A stretch of 47,721 nt of DNA. It comes from Chitinispirillaceae bacterium (GTDB lineage: Bacteria; Fibrobacterota; Chitinivibrionia; Chitinivibrionales; Chitinispirillaceae). The translations under genes and the position numbers were made by a program. Of the stretch, positions 25,925 through 34,509 are shown piece after piece. The stretch is from contig JAFGIW010000136.1 in assembly GCA_016929415.1 (NCBI GenBank), forward strand, positions 1 to 47,721, given 5' to 3'. Position 1 is the stretch's first letter. The number at the start of each line of letters is the position of its first letter. The notes under the pieces are model-generated. The model ran no database searches and was not told the DNA's origin. It saw only the letters and a list, made by a program, of their open reading frames with translations.

Positions 25925-27328
25925 TCACTTCGCCCGGAACGCCCTGAAAGAATTCCGCAGAAGTCCGAGCCCCCCGCGGTAGCCGGGGATCTGGAAGAAG
26001 AGGTCGAGTGCGTGTCGTTTCGGCGTCTCATAACGGGGATAACGGATGATGAGAAGGCCGAAAACGAGGAATCGCATCATTGACGAGAGCAGAAAGAGCG
26101 AATGGAGCTGGTAGTGAAAAAAATGCGGGAGCCGGGTGGCGAGGTAGCCTCCGGCGATACTGAATACGAAGTTGAATATACCGGTGACGGCAACGGCAAA
26201 CGAGATGTTTTGTTCAGGATTCTCTTTCCCGGCGGCAAGAAGAAGGTAGTTTAAATTGCTCAGATTGTATCCGCTCCAGCAGCAGCCGGTATAAAAATTG
26301 AGCACCCATATCTGCCAGGGCTTGTTTGAGGCGATATAGGGGAGGGGAACGGTGGCGATCAGGAGCACCGTGATGATGATGACCGTCCGGTTTCCGAATG
26401 AATCGGCGATTCCGCCCCAGAACGGGAGTGCGGCGATGCTGCCGAGGATGGTGGCCGCAGCTACCGCAGAAAGCATGAAATAATTGAAGTGAAGGTCCCT
26501 GATAAACCAGACGTTGAAAAACGGGCCGGCGATCGAGGTCGATCCCTGGACCAGTGCCGCCGCGATGCAGTAGAAAAGAAAAGGGCGCGGTTGCTTGAAG
26601 ATGGATTTGAAACAGCGGCCGTTCGGTGATGCGGTGACGGGCGGTTCATACTGCTTGTGCAGCATCACGGCCGACAGCATCCGGAAAACCCCGGCGCCGA
26701 AGAAGACGATCGCAAAGAGTAACCACTGGGCCGTAGTGGTGGTGTAGCGCCGTGAAATGAGTCCGGCCGTAAGCGCACAGAGCAGTTGCGTGATCGAGAA
26801 GATCCTGTTTCGCCAGGCAAAGTGACGTCCTCTGACCGTATGCGGGACAAGATCGCCCATCCATGCGATCCAGAAACCCGATACTACATTGCCCGCGAAC
26901 CCGTAGAGCGCAAAGAGCAGCACATACGCCCATGCCCTCACCTCTTCGGGAAGATAGCCGCTGCAGGCAACGAGCAGAAGAAAGATCGATTGCCAGGTCG
27001 TGCCGCGCAGCACATACTTCTTGCGTCCCGACGCGGGATTGATGAACAGCGGGATCAGCAGCTGACCGAAGGAGCTGATAAACAGCGGAAGGCTGCCCAG
27101 AAGCGCTATGGCGATTGCCGGTGCATCCAGAAACACCGCAGCGGCAATGCCGAACGTCTCGACGAGCGCGACCATCGCATTCGCGAAAATGCCGTCCCAC
27201 AGACTGAAGAGCAGCGCATGCCGGTACCGGGGCGATTCTATTGAAACGCCTCCGAGCAGCAGTTTCGCGGTATCGGTTGTGTTACTCATGGTTAAGTGCG
27301 ATGCGGGTACCACGGAAGTGCGGAACAT
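25925..27328 (-). CDS. major facilitator superfamily transporter
   Basis: This 467-residue protein has about twelve hydrophobic segments and typical MFS loops (GSLPLFISSFGQLLIPLFI, WIAWMGDLVPHTVRGRHFAWRNRIF). Segments after the central loop include AALPFWGGIADSFGNRTVIII. The G-D-x-x-P-x-x-x-RG-x-x-F-x-x-RN loop is a form seen in uncharacterised MFS members of uncultured bacteria. The substrate cannot be told. Two starts are possible: ATG 27328 and ATG 27289 (MSNTTDTAKLLLGG). Neither has a good ribosome site; the shorter one fits the usual N-terminal length better. Confidence 0.85.
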   Translation of the reverse strand: MFRTSVVPASHLTMSNTTDTAKLLLGGVSIESPRYRHALLFSLWDGIFANAMVALVETFGIAAAVFLDAPAIAIALLGSLPLFISSFGQLLIPLFINPASGRKKYVLRGTTWQSIFLLLVACSGYLPEEVRAWAYVLLFALYGFAGNVVSGFWIAWMGDLVPHTVRGRHFAWRNRIFSITQLLCALTAGLISRRYTTTTAQWLLFAIVFFGAGVFRMLSAVMLHKQYEPPVTASPNGRCFKSIFKQPRPFLFYCIAAALVQGSTSIAGPFFNVWFIRDLHFNYFMLSAVAAATILGSIAALPFWGGIADSFGNRTVIIITVLLIATVPLPYIASNKPWQIWVLNFYTGCCWSGYNLSNLNYLLLAAGKENPEQNISFAVAVTGIFNFVFSIAGGYLATRLPHFFHYQLHSLFLLSSMMRFLVFGLLIIRYPRYETPKRHALDLFFQIPGYRGGLGLLRNSFRAFRAK

Positions 27329-27411
27329 AGCATAGTATCAAGCCGGCCACAGCCCTGTATCTCCTTCAGGCAATAACTATACCTTCTCCCCGGAGAAAAA
27401 CCAACGGGTCG

Positions 27412-28122
27412 TTATATGAGCGCCGCCATGTCGCGTACGGCGGCCTCCATGCCGGCGAGCGAGGCTCTGGCCACGATCGCATGGCCGATGTTCAACTCCT
27501 GCATACCGTCGATTCGGGCGACGGGCGTGACGTTGTGGTAATTGAGCCCATGGCCCGCATTGAGATTAAGGCCCAGCTTCGTTGCAACGAGCGCGGCGTC
27601 CTTGAGTTTTCCGAGTTCCTCCGCGATCGAGGTCGCGCCGTTTGCGTTTGCGTAGTACCCGGTGTGCAGTTCGACGTGCGTCGCGCCCACCCGTTTCGAC
27701 GCTTTGACATCGTTGATGTCGGGATTGACGAAGAGGCTGACGAGGATCTTGTGGTCGCGGAAGGTCTCGATGGCCTTGGCAAGGTCCCGTTCCCTTTCGC
27801 GCACCGCGATACCACCTTCGGTGGTCATTTCCTGCCGCTGCTCCGGCACCAGGGTCACCATAAAGGGGAGCACGTCGACGGCGATGTTGATCATATCGGG
27901 GGTCGGCGCCATTTCCATGTTCAAACGGGTGGTGACGATCTGTTTGAGCAGGTAGATGTCGCGGTCCTGGATGTGGCGGCGGTCTTCACGCAGATGTGCG
28001 GTGATTCCCATTGCGCCGGCGAGTTCCGCCAGAACTGCTGCCTGTAAAGGGTCAGGGTCGTGGCCGCCGCGCGCCTGGCGCAGTGTGGCGATGTGGTCGA
28101 TATTGACTCCAAGGGTGGTCAT
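27412..28122 (-). CDS. pdxJ: pyridoxine 5'-phosphate synthase
   Basis: PdxJ condenses 1-deoxy-D-xylulose 5-phosphate with 3-amino-2-oxopropyl phosphate, the last ring-forming step of DXP-dependent vitamin B6 synthesis. At 236 residues it has the full family length. Hallmarks visible: LGVNIDHIATLRQARGG at the N-terminus, ITAHLREDRRHIQDRDI, TRLNMEMAPT, TLVPEQRQEMTTEGG, VELHTGYYA, LNAGHGLNYHNV and ELNIGHAIVARA at the end. It is transcribed away from the neighbouring deacetylase gene's 3' end. No other B6 genes are near. The start ATG is preceded by a GAGGAGAACC stretch on its strand. Confidence 0.97.
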   Translation of the reverse strand: MTTLGVNIDHIATLRQARGGHDPDPLQAAVLAELAGAMGITAHLREDRRHIQDRDIYLLKQIVTTRLNMEMAPTPDMINIAVDVLPFMVTLVPEQRQEMTTEGGIAVRERERDLAKAIETFRDHKILVSLFVNPDINDVKASKRVGATHVELHTGYYANANGATSIAEELGKLKDAALVATKLGLNLNAGHGLNYHNVTPVARIDGMQELNIGHAIVARASLAGMEAAVRDMAALI

Positions 28123-28321
28123 TGGTTCTCCTCGAATGCAAGCTTGATGACTATCAATGTATGAAATACAAAAATAACATTTGCCGTGAATCGGCGGACC
28201 GCGATCAGCATCGGCAACCCGTTTGTTTCTTTTTCAGCCAATGGCGGGTTGCAACCGCCTCCCGCATTCCTGCAGACGCACCGCCGTGCGTCTCTACTGC
28301 CTGTTGCCTGCTCACTATTGC
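28123..28321. repeat. intergenic segment with a small palindromic repeat
   Basis: AGACGCAC-CGCC-GTGCGTCT (28274-28293) is a perfect 8-bp hairpin, followed by short CTGCCTGTTGCCTG-type near-repeats. It resembles the GTAGAGACGCAC... class of dispersed intergenic palindromes. Not a terminator: no U tract. Confidence 0.5.
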
Positions 28322-29488
28322 CTACTTCCGCCCCTTCTCCTCCGGATGGTGAACGATTTCCGACAGGTAAACGAGTCGTATGCCGTTGCGCTGCAGGAAG
28401 GGGAGCTGCGACCGGAGAGCGCCGATGAACTGTGTCGTTGCCCTTCCCTGCACCACTACCGAGCCGGTTTTATGGGCGATCATGGCCGCATGGTGCAGGG
28501 TATCCGTCACTACCGTATCGCATGATGCCGTACTGTCGAGTGAAATCTCGATGGTGCGGTAAGGAACGCCTAACGTTCGGGCCACTGATGCAGCCACCGA
28601 TTTCGGTGATACCGGATCGATCAGGAAATAGCCGTGCTTTTTTTTTAGTTCCATCAGAATGATTTTCATTACATTGGAATCGTCGAGTACCAGGGTTCCG
28701 CATAAATTTGAAAGACCGGCGAAATAGGGGATCGACTCAGTGGCGCTCGTGAGCATCATCCGGATTTTATCGGGAGGATAGTGAATCAGGAGCGCTTCGG
28801 ACGAGTACTGTCTGTAAGGAGCGGTGAGCGGTTCCATCGGAAGAAGGATGACGATCTCCTTGCGGTATTCATTGGCGATCTGGGCGGTCCAGGTCGACAT
28901 TTTTTTCGTGCTTACCACGGAGACGGTGAGCGGTTCGGGAAATGAGAGGAAATCGACGGTGGTTGCATTTGCCGCAAATCCGAAATCCGAAACGACGATC
29001 GCCATTTTAGCCGCGGTTGAAAAGAAACGCTGCGACTGCCGAAGCTTTATTTTCACGGCAGGTTGACCCGGCCTGACACTCTCCAGCCGGATGGTGCATC
29101 GGGATGGATCTTTCTCACAGAAACAGTCGGCGACTCGATATCCGGCCCGACCAACCGGTGAACAGAGAAACCAGATGATCCATTCAATCGGTTTTCCCCG
29201 GGGGATGGCTGCCTCAAACTTTATCGTCGAGTCTTCAAGCGAATGGCGGATGGTTACCTGCGCGCGTGGGGTCTCCAGTTTTTCGAACCGGTCGAGGAGG
29301 AGATTTTCAATTTTCAGGGTTGTTTTCCGGGTGACCTGACCCTGTTGTGAGTTATTTTGCAGGAGCGATGCAAGAAGCGACCTGATTTCATTGACGGCGC
29401 TGCGGTGATATCCGGCACGAAACACGAGCAGAATCGCCAGAACGACCAGAGCAGTGACGAAAATGATACTGACGGTCTTCAGGCGCAT
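28322..29488 (-). CDS. divergent polysaccharide deacetylase (YibQ-like) family protein
   Basis: This 388-residue protein has an N-terminal membrane anchor (about 5-25, VSIIFVTALVVLAILLVF), a poorly conserved middle, and a C-terminal NodB-fold domain of the 'divergent polysaccharide deacetylase' type. Motifs: MAIVVSDFGFAAN, LPMEPLTAPY, LIHYPPDKIRMML, YFAGLSNLCGTLVLDD, FLIDPVSPKSVA and QGRATTQFIGAL. In the better-studied relatives the first motif is IDD-x-G; here it is VSDFG, and GLSNLCG replaces the usual GVNNHMGS, so metal-binding and catalytic residues look altered. Probably periplasmic and linked to envelope biology. Its start codon lies 5 bp from that of the divergent miaA frame. Confidence 0.75.
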   Translation of the reverse strand: MRLKTVSIIFVTALVVLAILLVFRAGYHRSAVNEIRSLLASLLQNNSQQGQVTRKTTLKIENLLLDRFEKLETPRAQVTIRHSLEDSTIKFEAAIPRGKPIEWIIWFLCSPVGRAGYRVADCFCEKDPSRCTIRLESVRPGQPAVKIKLRQSQRFFSTAAKMAIVVSDFGFAANATTVDFLSFPEPLTVSVVSTKKMSTWTAQIANEYRKEIVILLPMEPLTAPYRQYSSEALLIHYPPDKIRMMLTSATESIPYFAGLSNLCGTLVLDDSNVMKIILMELKKKHGYFLIDPVSPKSVAASVARTLGVPYRTIEISLDSTASCDTVVTDTLHHAAMIAHKTGSVVVQGRATTQFIGALRSQLPFLQRNGIRLVYLSEIVHHPEEKGRK

Positions 29489-29493
29489 GGCGG

Positions 29494-30492
29494 ATGTTTG
29501 TTTCCTTACGTAGAACTATGATGCAAGAAAATACCCATTGCAGCCGGTCTGCTGCAAGCGCGGGCGCCAAACCGATTCCGGTGGCGGTGCTTCTCGGCCC
29601 TACGGCGGTGGGTAAAAGCGCCCTTGCGCTGCAGATAGCCGGGGAGATGGGGTGGGACATCGTCTCGTGCGATTCCCGCCAGATCTATTGCGGCATGGAC
29701 ATCGGAACGGCAAAGCCGCTGCACAAAGAGCGGCAGCGTGTCCGTCACTGGCTGATCGATAGTCTCGATCCGTCGGAAGAGTATTCGGCCCATAGCTTCG
29801 CCCGTGACGCCGCCGCGATCATCCGGCGGCAGGCCGCCCTTCACCGAAGAGTACTCGTGTGCGGCGGAACGGGCCTTTACTTCAGGGCATTATGCGAAGG
29901 GTTGACGGAAATGGAGGCGTCGGACCAACAGGTGCGGCAGGCGCTGATGACCCGGGCCGCGGAGGAGGGAACAGGGGCGCTGCACCGGGAGCTGGCGGCG
30001 GTTGATCCTCAGTCGGCACGGCGCATCCATCCCAATGATCTGCAGCGCATCGTCCGCAGCCTCGCCGTATTCCGTCAAACCGGCAGGCCGATGTCGTCGA
30101 TGAGCTTTGAATCTCATCCCCCGGATGATCTGCGGTTCATCATTGCAACGCTGACTATGCCGCGGGTGCAGCTCTACCGCAGGATCGACCTCCGTGTTGA
30201 CGAAATGGTCGCAAACGGGCTGTGGGAGGAGTTTCAACGGCTTCGGGAGGCGTCATACGACCGGCAGTGTCCCGGCATGCAGAGCGTGGGGTATCGGGAA
30301 TTGTTCGATGTCGAGGAGGAAAGAGTCCCTTTTGAAACCGCAGTCGATCTGATCAAGCGCAACAGCCGCCGCTATGCGAAGCGGCAGGTGACGTGGTTTA
30401 CCCGTCAGACCGGCGGAACGTCGTTCGATGCGCCGGTGGATTGGACGGTGGTGCGGGATTATTATCTGCGGGAGGGGATGGGGGAGGGGTGA
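29494..30492 (+). CDS. miaA: tRNA dimethylallyltransferase
   Basis: MiaA transfers a dimethylallyl group to N6 of A37 in tRNAs reading UNN codons. The P-loop GPTAVGKSALA, DIVSCDSRQIYCGMDIGTAKP, RHWLIDSLDPSEEYSAHSFA, GGTGLYFRALCEG, IHPNDLQRIVRSLAVF and the terminal NSRRYAKRQVTWFTRQ are all present. The extra N-terminal residues of the ATG 29494 start (MFVSLRRTM...) are not conserved; ATG 29518 or 29521 is as likely and leaves more room for a divergent promoter. It is followed, after 186 bp, by the pyr genes. Confidence 0.95.
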   Translation: MFVSLRRTMMQENTHCSRSAASAGAKPIPVAVLLGPTAVGKSALALQIAGEMGWDIVSCDSRQIYCGMDIGTAKPLHKERQRVRHWLIDSLDPSEEYSAHSFARDAAAIIRRQAALHRRVLVCGGTGLYFRALCEGLTEMEASDQQVRQALMTRAAEEGTGALHRELAAVDPQSARRIHPNDLQRIVRSLAVFRQTGRPMSSMSFESHPPDDLRFIIATLTMPRVQLYRRIDLRVDEMVANGLWEEFQRLREASYDRQCPGMQSVGYRELFDVEEERVPFETAVDLIKRNSRRYAKRQVTWFTRQTGGTSFDAPVDWTVVRDYYLREGMGEG

Positions 30493-30678
30493 AGAAGTTT
30501 TTCACAAGGAGACGCGGAGAACGCGGAGGGGAAGATGTTGGAGGAGAGCATTGATAAGGGTGGACATTGCGGATTTTATCCCGCTTCTTAAAGCCCTTCC
30601 CCCCCCGGTTCCACTGAACTTTCTTTTCCTCTTCCCCCTCCTTGCCTGAACCCCCCTGTTCAAACTATATTGCCTGTA
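30493..30678. other. 186-bp spacer upstream of pyrR
   Basis: It contains the GGAGACGCGGAGAACGCGGAGG motif (about 30508-30530), a near-direct repeat common as dispersed intergenic sequence, then C-rich and T-rich blocks. I looked for a PyrR-binding attenuator (anti-antiterminator stem with a terminator) and did not find a convincing one. Confidence 0.35.
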
Positions 30679-31227
30679 ATGAAAAAGATCGAACTCCTCA
30701 TGGATAAACACGGGTTGGACCTGGCGCTCACGCGCATCACGCATCAGGTTCTCGAACGGAACAGGGATTTTTCCACTTTCGGGGTGGTCGGCATGCAGAC
30801 GCGGGGAGTTTTTCTCGCGCAGCGGATCACAAAAAGAATCAATGAGATTGAAAATTGTACCCTTGAATCGGGGATTCTCGATACGACGCTCTATCGCGAC
30901 GATTATAAAATGGCATTCCGGCAGCCTCATGTGAAAGTGACCTCCATCCCTTTTGATATCAATGGAATGAATATTCTTCTTGTGGATGATGTTCTTTATA
31001 CCGGCCGCACGGTACGAGCTGCGCTTGATGCGCTTATGGATTTCGGCAGGCCGAAGACGATACAGCTTGCGGTGCTTATCGATCGGGGCAATCATGAACT
31101 GCCGATCCGGGCCGACTATGTCGGAAAGAAAATCACGACGCTTTCCAACCAGGTGGTATCGTTGAAAGTTACCGAGAAGGATGATGAAGATTCGTTGTGG
31201 CTCATGGAACTGGAAAAAGGTGAGTAA
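30679..31227 (+). CDS. pyrR: PyrR: pyrimidine operon regulator / uracil phosphoribosyltransferase-type protein
   Basis: This 182-residue type I phosphoribosyltransferase fold has the PRPP loop ILLVDDVLYTGRTVRAALDAL. PyrR hallmarks are also present: VGMQTRGVFLAQRI, TLYRDDY, GRPKTIQLAVLIDRGNHELPIRADYVGKK. In Gram-positives PyrR binds pyr mRNA and causes attenuation when UMP is high; some members also have uracil phosphoribosyltransferase activity. The position directly before pyrB (3 bp) supports a regulatory role. I chose ATG 30679 because it gives MKKIELL, the usual start; a TTG nine bases earlier is in frame. Confidence 0.93.
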   Translation: MKKIELLMDKHGLDLALTRITHQVLERNRDFSTFGVVGMQTRGVFLAQRITKRINEIENCTLESGILDTTLYRDDYKMAFRQPHVKVTSIPFDINGMNILLVDDVLYTGRTVRAALDALMDFGRPKTIQLAVLIDRGNHELPIRADYVGKKITTLSNQVVSLKVTEKDDEDSLWLMELEKGE

Positions 31228-31230
31228 GTA

Positions 31231-32157
31231 ATGGGAATTTCCATCCAGCATTTGCTCGGTCTCGACGGGATTTCACGTGAAGACATCACACTCATGCTCG
31301 ACACTGCCGATTCTTTTTATGAAGTGCTGCAGCGGGAGATAAAGGTCGTTCCCACGCTGCGGGGAAAAACCGTCGTCAACCTTTTCTACGAGGACAGCAC
31401 CCGCACGCGCATCTCATTCGAGCTTGCGGAGAAGAGGCTCTCGGCAAGCCCCCTCAATTTTTCCGTTTCCAACAGTTCAGTTAACAAAGGCGAAACCCTG
31501 CGCGACACGATCAAGAACATCGAGGCGATGAAGATCGACATGGTCGTGGTGCGGCACAGCTGCGCGGGAGTGCCCTATTTTCTGACCCAGTGTACCGATG
31601 CGGTCATCGTCAACGCCGGCGACGGTCTGCACGAGCATCCCACGCAGGCGCTCCTCGACATGATGACGATCCGGCAGAAACTCGGACGGCTCGAAGGGCT
31701 CAAAGTCGCGATTATCGGCGATATTTTCCACAGCCGGGTGGCCCGGTCGAATGCCTGGGGCATGAGCACCATGGGGATGAAGGTCGTTCTGTGCGGACCG
31801 CCCACGCTGCTGCCGCAGCACTACGAGAGTCTGGGGGTGCCCATGACCGACGATCTCAATGAGGCGATCGACGGGGCCGATGTCGTTATGATGCTGCGGT
31901 TGCAGCGCGAGCGTCAGGCGAGCGGCGCCTTTCCCACCATCCGGGAATACCGCAACCGCTACTGCTTCGATCTGGAGAAACTTTTTTCTTTGCCGGAGAA
32001 TGTGCTTGTCATGCACCCCGGACCGATCAACCGGGGTATAGAACTCGCGTCGGACGTCGCCGACGGAAACAACAGCGTCATCCTTCAACAGGTAACCAAC
32101 GGTGTCGCGGTACGGATGGCGGTGCTGTACCTCCTGGGAGGCGGTGAAAATGGTTAA
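31231..32157 (+). CDS. pyrB: aspartate carbamoyltransferase, catalytic chain
   Basis: PyrB forms N-carbamoyl-aspartate from carbamoyl phosphate and aspartate. At 308 residues it has the standard length. The carbamoyl phosphate loop YEDSTRTRISFELAEKRL, the HPTQALLDMMTI motif, IIGDIFHSRVARSNAWG and VMHPGPINRGIEL are all intact. No pyrI regulatory chain is seen; it is probably of the unregulated class that associates with dihydroorotase. It overlaps pyrC by 8 bp. An AAGGTGAG site within the pyrR end serves as ribosome site. Confidence 0.97.
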   Translation: MGISIQHLLGLDGISREDITLMLDTADSFYEVLQREIKVVPTLRGKTVVNLFYEDSTRTRISFELAEKRLSASPLNFSVSNSSVNKGETLRDTIKNIEAMKIDMVVVRHSCAGVPYFLTQCTDAVIVNAGDGLHEHPTQALLDMMTIRQKLGRLEGLKVAIIGDIFHSRVARSNAWGMSTMGMKVVLCGPPTLLPQHYESLGVPMTDDLNEAIDGADVVMMLRLQRERQASGAFPTIREYRNRYCFDLEKLFSLPENVLVMHPGPINRGIELASDVADGNNSVILQQVTNGVAVRMAVLYLLGGGENG

Positions 32158-33490
32158 GAAAAGGGAGAACGATGCTTTTATCAGGTGCGACAATTCCCGC
32201 CCCGCCCCGCCGCTGGTCATCAGACAGGGCAGGGTGATCGATCCGGTCAACAGCATTGACCGGGTGGCGCAGGTCATCTGTACGGAGGGGAAGATCTTCG
32301 GTGTTGTCGACGAAGTTCCCGCAGAGTTTGCGGATGCACCGGCAATCGACGCCGCGGGAAAATGGGTGGTTCCCGGACTGGTGGATATGCACGTCCATTT
32401 GAGGGAGCCGGGCAGGGAGGACAAGGAGACGATCGCCACCGGTACCCGGGCCGCCGCCGCCGGCGGATTCACCGCGGTCGCCTGCATGCCCAATACCCAG
32501 CCTGCGCTCGACGAGGAGTCGAAAATACGGTATGTGATCCAGCGCGGGGAGAATTGTCCGAGCCGTATCTATCCTGTCGGGGCGATCACCAAGGGGCTCG
32601 AGGGAGAAGAGCTTGCGCCGATCGGCGAGATGGTGCATGCCGGCGCCCGAGCGGTTTCCGACGACGGGAAGTCGGTGGCCCGCACCAACATCATGCGCAA
32701 TGCGCTCAATTATTCGAAGTCGTTCAATATCCCGGTCATTTGCCATTGTGAAGATACGGCGATCAGTCAGAAGGGCCATATAAATGAGGGGGTCTTTTCG
32801 ACCCATATCGGCATCAGGGGGATCCCGACCATCGCCGAGGAGATCGTCGTGGCGCGCGACCTGCTGCTCGCCGAATACACCGGCGCGCGCATCCATATTG
32901 CCCATGTGTCAACAGCCGGATCGGTGCGCCTCGTGCGCGAAGCCAAAGCGCGCGGCGTCAACGTGACCGCCGAAACGTGCCCGCACTACGTCGCGTTGAT
33001 CGATGAGGACATCGGGAGGTATGATACCAACAAGAAAATGAACCCGCCGCTGCGGACCGACCGCGATAGAACCGCGGTTATTGCGGGGGTGACCGACAAT
33101 ACGATCGATGTCGTTGCGAGCGACCATGCGCCCCATGTTCCTGAAGAGAAAGACGTCGAGTTCGAAGCTGCGGCATTCGGGGTTATCGGTCTCGAGACCT
33201 CGCTGGGGGTCATCCTTACCTTCATGGTACATAAAGGATTGCTCTCTCCGCTGCAGATGGTGGAGCGGATGAGCGTCGCGCCGAACCGTATTCTCGGGCT
33301 GGGCGGGGGCTTCCTTTCCCGCGGAGCCTGTGCGGACATCACGATCATCGATCCGCAGGCCCCCTGGAGTGTCGATGCACGGAATTTTTATTCAAAATCA
33401 CGCAACACCGCCTTCGAAGGAATGAAATTACAGGGATATGCCAGTGGAACGATCGTCGGCGGACGCGCTGTTTTTAACAGAAAAGTTTGA
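32150..33490 (+). CDS. pyrC: dihydroorotase, multifunctional-type (class I)
   Basis: PyrC cyclises carbamoyl-aspartate to dihydroorotate. At 446 residues it matches class I. Metal ligands and motifs are intact: GLVDMHVHLREPG, CMPNTQP, ICHCED, IHIAHVSTAGSVRLV, AETCPHY, KMNPPLRT and the catalytic VASDHAPH. I chose ATG 32150, which has GGGAGG upstream and overlaps the pyrB stop; the longer frame from 32102 would start inside pyrB. Class I enzymes often form a complex with PyrB, consistent with the overlap. Confidence 0.96.
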   Translation: MVKKRENDAFIRCDNSRPAPPLVIRQGRVIDPVNSIDRVAQVICTEGKIFGVVDEVPAEFADAPAIDAAGKWVVPGLVDMHVHLREPGREDKETIATGTRAAAAGGFTAVACMPNTQPALDEESKIRYVIQRGENCPSRIYPVGAITKGLEGEELAPIGEMVHAGARAVSDDGKSVARTNIMRNALNYSKSFNIPVICHCEDTAISQKGHINEGVFSTHIGIRGIPTIAEEIVVARDLLLAEYTGARIHIAHVSTAGSVRLVREAKARGVNVTAETCPHYVALIDEDIGRYDTNKKMNPPLRTDRDRTAVIAGVTDNTIDVVASDHAPHVPEEKDVEFEAAAFGVIGLETSLGVILTFMVHKGLLSPLQMVERMSVAPNRILGLGGGFLSRGACADITIIDPQAPWSVDARNFYSKSRNTAFEGMKLQGYASGTIVGGRAVFNRKV

Positions 33491-33550
33491 CAGGTGCAAC
33501 AAAAAAAAGATCTTGAGGGGTGACTATTTATTGATATAAAGGAGGATGCT

Positions 33551-34459
33551 GTGGAAACACGCGGGGGAAAAATACTTGAGTTTTTGAAAGAGAACAGTCA
33601 ACTCGATCTTGAAGTGCCCGATATAGCCTTCAATGTCAAGAAGAGCGAAAAAACGGTGGAGGCGGCGCTCCAGAAATATCAGCAGAAAGGACTGGTCACC
33701 GCCCGTCAGAACGAATACGGCAGGGTGTACTGGTACGCATTGCCCTCAGCTCCGATTACTAAATCATTGAAGATCGGAGAGGATTCATTACCCAAGGAGA
33801 ATCCCGTGAACCAGGCGGACGCCAGGGATGACGCGGTGGATCTGAACGAGTTGAAAAGCGCGAGTGCGCCACCCGCCAAGAAAGGTAAAAGAAGCGTTGC
33901 GGCGCCTCCGATTCAACTGAAAGAAGAGACGGCACCGCAGGGTGCACCGGTCCAGCCTGCCTCTTCGCTGAGGCCGGCCACGACGATCAAAACGGTCGCT
34001 GCGGTCAAAGAGGAGATTCAGGCCGTACCGCAGGGAGTTCAGGAATCCGTTCAGCCCGAAGCAGTCGATTTTGAAACAGCGGAACCGTTGCGAAAGGTCG
34101 CTGCCGCAACGCCGGATAGGAGCGAGGAGTCCGCTGCATTCCCGGCACCGCGCGGAAAATCCCTGTCCCCCGTCATTATCGCCCTCGTCATTATAGGCTT
34201 TATAAGTTTGATTGCACTGATACGCAGCGGTGGTCCATCCAAAAAAATAAAAAAGCTTGAGACCGCGTCAAAGGAATTTGTAACGAGCGGCGATTTCAAA
34301 GTGGTTAAGGAACAGGCGATAACAATCAATGAACTGGAGACCAAAGTCACCGCACAGGCGGCACAAATCGACAGCCTTAAAAAGGTCGTTGAGCTGCTGG
34401 CTGCACCACCGGAAAAACCGCCCGTAAAGCGAATCTATAAAAAACGGAAAGGCAAATAA
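33551..34459 (+). CDS. winged-helix-like protein with a single membrane segment, function unknown
   Basis: This 302-residue protein is built in three parts. An N-terminal winged-helix-like region (1 to about 70, ILEFLKENSQLDLEVPDIAFNVKKSEKTVEAALQ, then a YGRVYWY wing) comes first. A Pro/Ala/Lys-rich linker of about 120 residues follows. One transmembrane helix (about 205-225, SPVIIALVIIGFISLIALI) is followed by a predicted coiled coil (INELETKVTAQAAQIDSLKKVVELL) and a very basic end (KRIYKKRKGK). A DNA-binding domain tethered to the membrane is one reading. It starts at GTG after AAAGGAGG. It is transcribed with or shortly after pyrC and ends at a strong terminator. I do not recognise a family. 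Confidence 0.75.
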   Translation: METRGGKILEFLKENSQLDLEVPDIAFNVKKSEKTVEAALQKYQQKGLVTARQNEYGRVYWYALPSAPITKSLKIGEDSLPKENPVNQADARDDAVDLNELKSASAPPAKKGKRSVAAPPIQLKEETAPQGAPVQPASSLRPATTIKTVAAVKEEIQAVPQGVQESVQPEAVDFETAEPLRKVAAATPDRSEESAAFPAPRGKSLSPVIIALVIIGFISLIALIRSGGPSKKIKKLETASKEFVTSGDFKVVKEQAITINELETKVTAQAAQIDSLKKVVELLAAPPEKPPVKRIYKKRKGK

Positions 34460-34488
34460 GAAAGCCCCCCCCGCGGGGGGGGCTTTTC
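34460..34488. terminator. strong bidirectional terminator
   Basis: AAAGCCCCCCCC-GC..GGGGGGGGCTTTT: an uninterrupted GC stem with T-rich flanks on both strands, between two converging genes. It serves the membrane winged-helix gene on the plus strand and the lipoprotein gene on the minus strand. Confidence 0.92.
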
Positions 34489-34509
34489 GTTAAAGCGTCG
34501 CTTCAAAGG

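Noticed and set aside
30493..30678. PyrR-dependent attenuator upstream of pyrR
   Set aside because: No terminator stem with a U tract and no recognisable anti-antiterminator loop could be found by eye.
31477..32493. 338-codon minus-strand open frame
   Set aside because: Antisense across pyrB and pyrC, both of which have complete motifs.
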